Of a stretch of 6,196 nucleotides of DNA, positions 1 through 6,187 are shown in pieces. The first letter of the stretch is position 1; every line of letters starts with the position of its first letter. The position numbers were made by a program, and so were the translations under genes. The stretch is from an uncultured Clostridium sp. (GTDB taxonomy: Bacteria > Bacillota > Clostridia > Lachnospirales > Lachnospiraceae), in assembly GCA_900551225.1 (NCBI GenBank), contig URUZ01000373.1, forward strand, positions 1 to 6,196, written 5' to 3'. The notes under the pieces were generated by a model. The model did no database searches and had not been told where the DNA came from. It worked only from the letters and a program-made list of their open reading frames with translations.

Positions 1-7
1 TGATTAA

Positions 8-79
8 ACGGTATGGGTTCCAAGAAATCTGGCCTCTATATTCACAGAGGGGAACCGTCAAATGGCCCCATAGCGGGCT
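8..79 (+). promoter_or_regulatory. Possible structured leader upstream of the cyclase gene (two hairpins)
   Basis: Two nested inverted repeats are visible. GGTTCC at 16-21 pairs with GGAACC at 51-56, and inside it CCTCT at 33-37 pairs with AGAGG at 46-50 around an 8-base loop. The two 3' arms are contiguous, while the 5' arms are separated by an 11-base bulge. ACGG at 8-11 can alternatively pair with CCGT at 55-58. A second hairpin, GCCC 65-68 with GGGC 75-78, follows directly. No run of T follows either stem, so this is not a standard terminator. It does not match the c-di-GMP-I or c-di-GMP-II riboswitch consensus as I know them. A regulatory role is inference only. The same bases are also open as protein-coding sequence in one frame to 110. 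Confidence 0.3.
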
Positions 80-96
80 GCAGAGAGACAAGATAC

Positions 97-104
97 AGGA
101 GAGG
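97..104 (+). promoter_or_regulatory. Ribosome binding site of the diguanylate cyclase gene
   Basis: The purine run AGGAGAGG has its GAGG part ending 8 bases before the ATG at 113. The frame also offers a TTG at 107, but that lies only 2 bases after GAGG (5 after AGGAG). The spacing and the codon both favour ATG 113. An in-frame TAG at 71-73 prevents any start further upstream. Confidence 0.8.
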
Positions 105-112
105 AATTGAAC

Positions 113-1663
113 ATGAAACTGAAAAAACGCCAGGCGAAAGACCAGGTCAACATATTATCTTATGCCCCGATTATCAAATATATCCTGCTATTCTGTGCGC
201 TGACAATGTTTGTAGTGGCAGCAGGCGGAGCGGTTCTGTCTACTAACAGGATGGAGCGGGATGTTGTGGCGGCCCATGAGAGCGTGGAGGCACAGGTATA
301 TAACCGGGTGAATGAATCTCTGAAGCTGCTGGAGTCCATGGCAGTCCAGCCGGAATTTTATGACCCCGCGGTGGATCCACTGGAAAAGGTGGCCAAGGTG
401 GACAGGATCGCTGATAAATACGGGTACATGATGATCTGTTTTGTAGACTCTGATATCAATGTTTATACCATCGGTGAGGAGCCGGCCAGTCTGGCCAGCA
501 GGGAGTATATGCAGCAGCTGTTTTCCACGGGGGAGCCTCAGGTGACGGACAGCTTTGCTGCCGGCGCGGACGGCGTGACGCTGAACTATACGGTTGCGTA
601 CCCCCTGAAGCAGGACGGCCGGATCACGGGCTGCCTGTTCTGTTCCATCTATTTTGACGATGTGGTGGACATTCTGAAGAAAGCGGTCCAGCTAAGCGGA
701 GTGCAGTCTGTTTTGATCGGTTCCGGCGGACAGATCATGTCCTCCACCAATGAACTGCAGTATGGGGAACCATATCTGGACTATGTGCGGGAAGGCCGCA
801 GTTTCACCATGACCTCAGACCGGCTGGAGACGGAACTGCTGGCAAAACAGTCGGGCTCTTACTGGAGCTTCAGGGAAGGGAATCTCTACTGCACCATCTA
901 CAGCAATGTGGAGAATACGGACTGGGATCTGCTGACCAGCATTGATTTCTGGTCTGTGTATCGAACCGTGGCTCCTGGTTTTGCGGTGATTGGGGTGCTG
1001 ATTGCCGTCCTGTCCATATTAATCCTTTTGCTGGTCCGGCATTTTATGGAACGGCAGAAACAGGTTGTTGATATGCTGGTTCAGTCCATACAGGAGCTGG
1101 AGAAAAAAATCTATCAGAATGAACGGCCTGACAATGTGGATTTCAAGGAGATTATCCGCCTGACAAGCAATGGCCTGTCGGATGGCCTGACCGGCGTTGT
1201 GACCAGAACCGTATTCCTGAAACAGGCGGAGGCCCAGCTGAAGAAGGTTCCTGACAGAAAACAGGCGGCTTTGTGTTTTGTGGATCTGGACAATTTAAAA
1301 CATCTGAATGACACTTATGGGCATAACGTGGGGGATACTGCCCTGAAGAGCATAGGGTATGTACTGCGCGAATATGAGAAGAAATATGACGGCGTGGTAG
1401 GGCGTTATGGGGGCGATGAATTTGTGCTGCTGCTGACTGACATTGACGATGGTGAGGAGCTTAAGAGTGTGCTGGATGCACTGGCTCTTCAGCTGCATTC
1501 TGATATTGGAACAGTCTCAGAGTCCATTCCTGTCCAGTGCAGCATCGGGGTGGCAGTGAGGCGGCCGGGCAGCAGTCTGGAACAGATGATTGCCAATGCA
1601 GATGAGGCGCTCTATTTTGTGAAACAGAATGGTAAAGGGTATTATAAGATTTACCAGGATTGA
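113..1663 (+). CDS. Membrane-bound diguanylate cyclase: extracytoplasmic Cache sensor plus GGDEF domain
   Basis: The protein (516 residues) should condense two GTP into cyclic di-GMP at the inner face of the membrane. Residues 17-43 and 287-309 are hydrophobic membrane segments. Between them, about 44-285 resembles an extracytoplasmic double-Cache sensor, with a Cache-like stretch around REYMQQL (130-136) and the strand pair ending near residue 185. A charged helical linker (310-350) leads to the GGDEF domain (about 353-514). Visible there are DGLTG (357-361), the metal-site aspartate D391 in VDLDNLKHLND, the intact signature GGDEF (433-437) and the terminal GKGYYKIY (507-514). The inhibitory RxxD motif is absent: the equivalent residues 425-430 read YDGVVG. 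The ATG is chosen over TTG 107 from ribosome-site spacing. The downstream EAL gene starts 8 bases after the stop, so the two are probably one operon. The sensed ligand is unknown. Confidence 0.93.
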   Translation: MKLKKRQAKDQVNILSYAPIIKYILLFCALTMFVVAAGGAVLSTNRMERDVVAAHESVEAQVYNRVNESLKLLESMAVQPEFYDPAVDPLEKVAKVDRIADKYGYMMICFVDSDINVYTIGEEPASLASREYMQQLFSTGEPQVTDSFAAGADGVTLNYTVAYPLKQDGRITGCLFCSIYFDDVVDILKKAVQLSGVQSVLIGSGGQIMSSTNELQYGEPYLDYVREGRSFTMTSDRLETELLAKQSGSYWSFREGNLYCTIYSNVENTDWDLLTSIDFWSVYRTVAPGFAVIGVLIAVLSILILLLVRHFMERQKQVVDMLVQSIQELEKKIYQNERPDNVDFKEIIRLTSNGLSDGLTGVVTRTVFLKQAEAQLKKVPDRKQAALCFVDLDNLKHLNDTYGHNVGDTALKSIGYVLREYEKKYDGVVGRYGGDEFVLLLTDIDDGEELKSVLDALALQLHSDIGTVSESIPVQCSIGVAVRRPGSSLEQMIANADEALYFVKQNGKGYYKIYQD

Positions 1664-1665
1664 GG
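1662..1665 (+). promoter_or_regulatory. Ribosome binding site of the EAL gene, overlapping the cyclase stop codon
   Basis: GAGG overlaps the TGA stop of the cyclase gene (1661-1663) and sits 6 bases before ATG 1672. This placement selects ATG 1672 rather than the in-frame TTG at 1660, which would overlap the ribosome site itself. Ribosomes finishing the cyclase would terminate on top of this site, which is compatible with translational coupling. Confidence 0.7.
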
Positions 1666-1671
1666 TTATAT

Positions 1672-4404
1672 ATGAAAACGGACAGAAGAAGGGCATTTGC
1701 ATTCTACGGAGCGGCAGCACTTGTGATCTGCCTGCTGGCGGTGAGTGCCGGCAGAATGGTTCAGAAGGAGTATGTGGATGTCAGAAGAACAGAAGCGGAC
1801 CGGCTTCTGGAATTCTACAGTGAAAATCTGAAGCTGACCCTGCAGGAACAGCTGAATTATGCTCGTGAGTTTGCGGCGATAGACCCGGACATTGAAGAAC
1901 ATATGCAGTGGTTTCGGTGGAGGGCAGAGGAAATTCTAGGGCAGAAAGCGGTCTTGAGTATACTGGTATTCAATGGGGATAAGGTACAGATTGCGCTTCC
2001 CGATACAGATTATAATCAGGTGGCCGGCAGGGATCTTAAGGACTTCTCCTATATATATACACTGGCAAAGGTGGTGAAGGCCCCGGTTGTGGAGGGGCCT
2101 GTAATGCTGCCGGGCACGGACAGGGACGTGTTCCTGTTTCTGCAGCCATTGCTGGACGGGACGGAGTACCGGGGCGAGGTTGTGATCGCACTGGATGAGG
2201 CGTATGTGATCAGTCAGATGGATTTGGGCCGTTTGGAGAAGCTGGGATATGAATACCATCTCTGGAAGGTCAGCAGCGAGGACGGCAGCAAGGATGTTGT
2301 GGCCAGCTCCAACTACGGGCTTGATTATTCCTATGCGGCGAAAACGGAATTCTCCCTCCCTTCCAACTGGACGCTTAGCATTCTGCCGAAAGAGGGCTGG
2401 ATCTCAGCCCGGCGGCGGCAGATTATCATGGGATCGGCGCTTCTGCTGGGGATCGTCTTATCCACCCTGATTATATGCGTGTGCATTTTCTTAAGGCGCA
2501 GCATGTATTACAAGAGGCTGCGGTGGCGGGACCGGCAGACGGGATTTTTCAACAGAGAAGGCTTCTGCCGTGAGATTAATAGATGGATAGCAGCAGGCAA
2601 AAACTTCACCCTGTTTTATTTTTCCATTGAAGAATACAGCCGGTACTCCCTGATAGCAGGAGAACAGGAGAGCGGGGGAATAGAACATTATATAAAGAGC
2701 ATTTCCGGAATCATGAATGATTATATAAAGTCCCCCTTTATCGCAGGGCGTGTGGCTGAGGCTGGATATATGGTTGCGGTAAATGAGGACATGGCAGAGG
2801 AGCAGAAGCTGGATTTTGCAAAAGGACTGTCTTTGCAGCTGATGTGGAAGATCCGGTTTGACGGACGGAAGATTTTTCTAAAGGCTGGGTATGATTATGT
2901 GTCCTGTCAGGCTTCCGGCCAATGCGCGGAGGAACTGTTTGGCAAACTGGCTGAAAGCTACCACCGCAAGCTGTCCCAGGAATCCCCCATACATGATCTG
3001 ACTGAGAAATGCCGGCAGCTGGCAGAGGGGAATGTGGGCGTGGAGTTCAGCGAATACACAGATCCCCAGATGATGGAGCTGTCCAAGGTGCTCAACCAGT
3101 ACAGAAAACAGGTGGAGCAGGTCACTTACTATGATCCGGTATTCAACATTGGGAACCGGATGAAATACCGGCGGGATGTGGAAATGCTGATCTCCTATGA
3201 TCCCAAGCGGCATTTCCGGCTGTATGGCATAGACATCCGCTCCTTCAGCAAATATAACGAACTGTTCAGCGTGATGACAGGGGACGCTCTGCTGATGGAG
3301 GTGACCTGCAGGCTGAAACAGATATTCGGCGCCAACCTGTACCGGATCAACGGGGATGTGTTCATGGGAATCTCCTTTGACCATGCGGACAAAAGTGACA
3401 GGGAGGACCAGATGGTCTTCAGTATCCAGGCGGCCTTTGGCCGTCCCATTCAGGTGAAGGACTCCACGTTTACCCTGGATGCATTGATTGGAATCTGTGA
3501 CTATCCGGCCAATGCCAGAACTTCCGAGAGTCTGCTGGAATGTGTCCAGGCCGCGGTGGACTATGCCAAGTCCTATCTAAATGGGGAAGAGTCCGGTGTG
3601 ATGGTGTATAACGGTCCGCTGCGGGAGATCCGGCGCAGGGAGCAGGATATTCTGAACATCCTGAAGAGGAGCATTGAGGAGAGTGCCCTGGAGGTGTGGT
3701 ATCAGCCGCTGTATCACCAGCAGAGCGGGAGATTTACTGCGGCTGAGGCCCTGGTGCGCCTGCCGGACGGGAAGGGCGGATACATACCGGCGGGCCAGAT
3801 GATAGATATAGCGGAGCGTAACGGCATGGTCGGCCAGGTGGGAGAGTATGTGATGAACCGGGCGTGTACGTTTATGCGGGACAAAGGGGAACTCCTGGGC
3901 TTGGAGAGCATGGGCATCAACTTGTCGGTACAGCAGCTTCTGGTGGAAAACAGCGTGGACAGGATTCTCAGCCAGATTAAGGAAACAGGAGTTGATCCCC
4001 GCCGGATCACGCTGGAGATCACGGAGACCGTGCTGATCCAATCCATTGACCAGGCGAAGCGGATACTGGAGGAACTGTCGGCGCTGGGGATGAGAATTGC
4101 CCTGGACGACTTTGGAATCGGGTTCAGCAGCCTGAATTATCTGCTGAATCTGCCGGTTCATGCCCTGAAGATTGACCGGACTATGACGCAGAGGATTACC
4201 GGTTCCCTTAAACAGTATGCGCTGTTAAAGGCCATAACCGATATGGCTGATATCAACCGGATTGATGTGGTGGTGGAAGGGGTGGAGACAGAACAGGAGC
4301 TGGAACTGATCGCTGCCGCCAAGGTTACCTATATACAGGGATTCTATTACTCAAAGCCGCTGCCCGGAGAGCGGCTGGAACAGTTTCTTAAGAGCAGGCA
4401 GTGA
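1672..4404 (+). CDS. Membrane-bound cyclic-di-GMP phosphodiesterase (sensor, two degenerate GGDEF domains, HAMP-like linker, EAL)
   Basis: The protein (910 residues) should hydrolyse cyclic di-GMP to pGpG. Membrane segments are at about 8-27 and 251-274. The intervening part is an extracytoplasmic CHASE/Cache-like sensor (the EGPVMLPG region at 141-148 and the SNWTLSILPKEGW end at 231-243 look CHASE-like). The first GGDEF-like domain (about 283-435) keeps RQTGFFNR (288-295) but has AEAGY (362-366) instead of GGDEF. Residues 438-482 resemble a HAMP segment. The second GGDEF-like domain (about 484-648) has NGDVF (560-564) and R523 where the DxD pair would normally have its second aspartate. The EAL domain (about 655-908) has its expected residues: E692 in AEALVRL, N750, E782 in LEITET, D812/D813, K833, E869 and Q889. 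Activity as a phosphodiesterase is therefore likely. Neither GGDEF copy should make c-di-GMP; binding of GTP as an allosteric signal is a known option for such domains but is not shown here. Confidence 0.93.
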   Translation: MKTDRRRAFAFYGAAALVICLLAVSAGRMVQKEYVDVRRTEADRLLEFYSENLKLTLQEQLNYAREFAAIDPDIEEHMQWFRWRAEEILGQKAVLSILVFNGDKVQIALPDTDYNQVAGRDLKDFSYIYTLAKVVKAPVVEGPVMLPGTDRDVFLFLQPLLDGTEYRGEVVIALDEAYVISQMDLGRLEKLGYEYHLWKVSSEDGSKDVVASSNYGLDYSYAAKTEFSLPSNWTLSILPKEGWISARRRQIIMGSALLLGIVLSTLIICVCIFLRRSMYYKRLRWRDRQTGFFNREGFCREINRWIAAGKNFTLFYFSIEEYSRYSLIAGEQESGGIEHYIKSISGIMNDYIKSPFIAGRVAEAGYMVAVNEDMAEEQKLDFAKGLSLQLMWKIRFDGRKIFLKAGYDYVSCQASGQCAEELFGKLAESYHRKLSQESPIHDLTEKCRQLAEGNVGVEFSEYTDPQMMELSKVLNQYRKQVEQVTYYDPVFNIGNRMKYRRDVEMLISYDPKRHFRLYGIDIRSFSKYNELFSVMTGDALLMEVTCRLKQIFGANLYRINGDVFMGISFDHADKSDREDQMVFSIQAAFGRPIQVKDSTFTLDALIGICDYPANARTSESLLECVQAAVDYAKSYLNGEESGVMVYNGPLREIRRREQDILNILKRSIEESALEVWYQPLYHQQSGRFTAAEALVRLPDGKGGYIPAGQMIDIAERNGMVGQVGEYVMNRACTFMRDKGELLGLESMGINLSVQQLLVENSVDRILSQIKETGVDPRRITLEITETVLIQSIDQAKRILEELSALGMRIALDDFGIGFSSLNYLLNLPVHALKIDRTMTQRITGSLKQYALLKAITDMADINRIDVVVEGVETEQELELIAAAKVTYIQGFYYSKPLPGERLEQFLKSRQ

Positions 4405-4431
4405 AAATGGGTTTTGCCATCAGAGGGATGA

Positions 4432-4460
4432 TTGATTTTTAACGCCGGGGGGAGTATGAT
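4432..4460 (+). promoter_or_regulatory. Sigma-A type promoter for the ketopantoate reductase-like gene
   Basis: A -35 element TTGATT (4432-4437) is separated by exactly 17 bases from a -10 element TATGAT (4455-4460), which differs from the TATAAT consensus at one position. The predicted transcription start is about 4466-4468, giving a leader of roughly 26 bases before the ATG at 4493. It lies entirely in the 88-base gap after the EAL gene and implies that the reductase can be transcribed on its own. Confidence 0.65.
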
Positions 4461-4466
4461 AATACT
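4453..4466. repeat. Short palindrome over the -10 element (possible operator)
   Basis: AGTAT (4453-4457) and ATACT (4462-4466) form a perfect 5-base inverted repeat around GATA. It contains the whole -10 hexamer and reaches the predicted transcription start. The position would suit a repressor site, but the arms are short and AT-rich, so chance is a real alternative. The stretch TGATAAT (4457-4463) resembles a Fur half-site, but the second half is not present. Confidence 0.3.
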
Positions 4467-4481
4467 AACTTTAAGAAGAGC

Positions 4482-4486
4482 GGAGG
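4482..4486 (+). promoter_or_regulatory. Ribosome binding site of the ketopantoate reductase-like gene
   Basis: A strong GGAGG lies 6 bases upstream of ATG 4493, near the optimum for Gram-positive bacteria. It fixes the start of the reductase gene. Confidence 0.85.
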
Positions 4487-4492
4487 CATACT

Positions 4493-5425
4493 ATGAGAGA
4501 AATCAAAACAGCCGCCCTGATCGGCCTTGGGGCCATCGGCAGCTATCTTGCGGGAAACCTGGTGACAGTAATGGGAGATAATCTGCGCATTATAGCAGGC
4601 GGAGAGCGCAGGGAGCGCCTCCGGCGTGACGGCGTGGTTATCAATGGGCAGCCGGTGCATTTTCATGTGACGGACCCGGCCGAGGAGACGGGATATGCGG
4701 ATCTGGCCATCATCATCACCAAGTTTACCGGCCTGGCCCAGGCGCTGGAGGACATGGGCAGGCAGATCGGACCGGACACTGTGATTATGGCGCCGTTAAA
4801 CGGTGTGGAGAGTGAATCCATCGTGGCCGGTGTGTACGGTTGGGAGCGCGTGATCTATTCCCTGGCGCGGGTCAGTGTGGTGATGAAGGGGAACCAGGTC
4901 AGCTTCAATCCGGAGGTGGCCCACATGGAATTCGGCGAGAAGGCCAACCAAGTGATCTCTCCCCGGGTTCAGGCGGTGAAGGAATTGTTTGAGCGGGCGG
5001 GAATCAAATCCCTGGTCCCGGAGGATATGGAGAGGGCCATCTGGCGCAAGTATATGTGCAATGTCAGCGAGAACCAGACAGCGGCTCTGTTAGGCATTCC
5101 CTTTGGGGCCTGGAGCGGTGTCAGTGAACATGCCACAGCGGTCAGAGAGCTGGTGATGCAGGAGGTGGTCGCCGTGGCCCGGAAAAAGGGGATCGGCTTA
5201 AGCCAGGCAGATGTGGACAGCCAGCGGGAGGTGCTGAAGCATATTCCTTACGGCAACAAGACCTCCACCCTTCAGGATATTGAGGCGGGCAGGAAGACAG
5301 AGGTGGAGATGTTCGGCGGAACCATGGTCCGCATGGGCAAAGAGCTGGGCGTGCCCACCCCGCTCAATGAATTTCTGTACCATGCCATCTGCGTACTGGA
5401 GGAGAAAAATCAGGGGATTATCTGA
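4493..5425 (+). CDS. Ketopantoate reductase (PanE/ApbA) family protein, probable NADPH-dependent 2-oxoacid reductase
   Basis: The protein (310 residues, the usual family length) is a soluble cytoplasmic enzyme of the 2-dehydropantoate 2-reductase family. The classic member uses NADPH to reduce ketopantoate to pantoate for pantothenate and coenzyme A synthesis. The N-terminal nucleotide-binding fold shows GLGAIG (11-16), K77 after the IIIT strand, and LNG (102-104). The C-terminal helical domain has K186 in the WRKYMCNVSEN segment (catalytic lysine equivalent) with N190 and N194, then TSTLQDIEAGRKTE (257-270), whose S258 and E270 match the substrate-binding serine and catalytic glutamate. PTPLNE (288-293) is also typical. 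No panB, panC or panD lies in the window, and Clostridia often carry paralogues of unproven substrate, so I do not assign the panE symbol. It has its own promoter and a GGAGG site 6 bases before the ATG, and is convergent with the next gene. Confidence 0.88.
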   Translation: MREIKTAALIGLGAIGSYLAGNLVTVMGDNLRIIAGGERRERLRRDGVVINGQPVHFHVTDPAEETGYADLAIIITKFTGLAQALEDMGRQIGPDTVIMAPLNGVESESIVAGVYGWERVIYSLARVSVVMKGNQVSFNPEVAHMEFGEKANQVISPRVQAVKELFERAGIKSLVPEDMERAIWRKYMCNVSENQTAALLGIPFGAWSGVSEHATAVRELVMQEVVAVARKKGIGLSQADVDSQREVLKHIPYGNKTSTLQDIEAGRKTEVEMFGGTMVRMGKELGVPTPLNEFLYHAICVLEEKNQGII

Positions 5426-5440
5426 CGGACCCCGGTTCCC

Positions 5441-6187
5441 TCACCCGCCGATCATCACGCCGGTACTGCCGTGCAGCGCGATTCTGATCAGGCCGCAGAC
5501 CACCAGGTGCAGCGGATAATACGCATAGAAGAACCATTTCATCCCGTTCCAGCGTCCACGCTCCCCGTTGTACATTTTCAATAAGGGGATCGTGAGCGCG
5601 ACGAACAGCTGGATTATTCCATACACAGGGTTGATGAAAATGACATACACGGCAGCGTATATTGATACCAGGATCATCATTTTCGTCATCTGCTTTTTGA
5701 AGTTGCCGCGGTTTATACCCATCTGCAGAATCGCCAGCACGGCAATGCTGCTCCAGTCGGCGCAGAAGGTGATGGCGGTTATGCCCAAAATCAGAAGCGA
5801 TTTCTGCCACTGTCTCAGCCGCACACTGTCGTTGACGACCAGTGCGATCAGTCCCCAAAACAGCGCCCATATTACGCTTGTCTGGTTAAAGACAGACGTC
5901 TGAAATGGAATAAAAGGGATGCCAAACGCAAAATTGTAGGAAAAATGTCCGATGATGGCGAATACCAGCAGCCTGCCGGCATACTTTTTCCAGTTGTGCG
6001 TGTAATGATACCCTTCAGCCACAAAGAACCAGAAGATGGGCGCTGCCAGCCTGCCAATGACATGCAGAACCAGAATCCACCAGTCTGTTGGATAGTTCGG
6101 AAACAAGACGGATGTCAAATGATCTGCTGTCATAGCAATCATAGCAATGATTTTTAACTGGTTTCCATTCAGGGATTTCTGCTGCAT
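5441..6187 (-). CDS. TraX family integral membrane protein
   Basis: The protein (248 residues) is very hydrophobic, with about seven or eight predicted membrane segments (roughly 10-29, 36-58, 70-90, 103-118, 128-152, 166-186, 187-204, 219-238). The pattern is that of the TraX family, named after the F-plasmid protein needed for N-acetylation of pilin: LKIIAMIAMTADH (11-23), IGRLAAPIFWFFVAEG (44-59), KYAGRL (68-73), CADW (142-145) and YYPLHL (223-228). The invariant-looking D22/H23, R46, E58 and H227 are polar residues in or near membrane segments and are candidates for an acyl-transfer site, by inference. Chromosomal Firmicute members have no established function, and no conjugation genes are in view. 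The start is ATG 6187, because an in-frame TAA (6191-6193) lies one codon upstream. Only 9 bases precede the start in the window, so its ribosome site and promoter are not visible. Confidence 0.88.
   Translation of the reverse strand: MQQKSLNGNQLKIIAMIAMTADHLTSVLFPNYPTDWWILVLHVIGRLAAPIFWFFVAEGYHYTHNWKKYAGRLLVFAIIGHFSYNFAFGIPFIPFQTSVFNQTSVIWALFWGLIALVVNDSVRLRQWQKSLLILGITAITFCADWSSIAVLAILQMGINRGNFKKQMTKMMILVSIYAAVYVIFINPVYGIIQLFVALTIPLLKMYNGERGRWNGMKWFFYAYYPLHLVVCGLIRIALHGSTGVMIGG

Noticed and set aside
37..42. TATATT as a -10 element for the cyclase operon
   Set aside because: No acceptable -35 hexamer lies 16-18 bases upstream, and the bases fall in the inverted repeat. The operon promoter is probably left of the window.
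107..112. TTG at 107 as the cyclase start
   Set aside because: It lies too close to GAGG (2 bases), while ATG 113 has an 8-base spacing and a better start codon.
8..112. c-di-GMP riboswitch in the leader of the c-di-GMP operon
   Set aside because: The conserved cores of c-di-GMP-I and c-di-GMP-II aptamers, as I know them, are not present, and the hairpin arrangement differs.
13..246. Reading frame of 77 codons overlapping the start of the cyclase gene
   Set aside because: No ribosome site precedes its ATG, it overlaps the well-supported cyclase gene in another frame, and its translation resembles no family.
1660..1671. TTG at 1660 as the start of the EAL gene, overlapping the cyclase stop
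   Set aside because: The ribosome site GAGG at 1662-1665 lies inside that version, whereas ATG 1672 is 6 bases downstream of it.
2878..3384. Antisense open frame of 168 codons within the EAL gene
   Set aside because: It mirrors the codon pattern of the real gene, has no convincing ribosome site and no recognisable domain.
3577..4161. Antisense open frame of 194 codons opposite the EAL domain
   Set aside because: The sense strand carries the conserved EAL motifs throughout, so the reverse frame is a by-product.
4402..4440. Rho-independent terminator after the EAL gene
   Set aside because: Only weak 4-base stems are present (AAAA/TTTT and ATCA/TGAT), not a stable GC stem directly followed by T residues. 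The TTTTT at 4436-4440 belongs to the promoter region.
5418..5870. Minus-strand open frame of 150 codons inside the TraX-like gene
   Set aside because: It overlaps the TraX motifs in another frame and has a charged, low-identity composition with no family resemblance.
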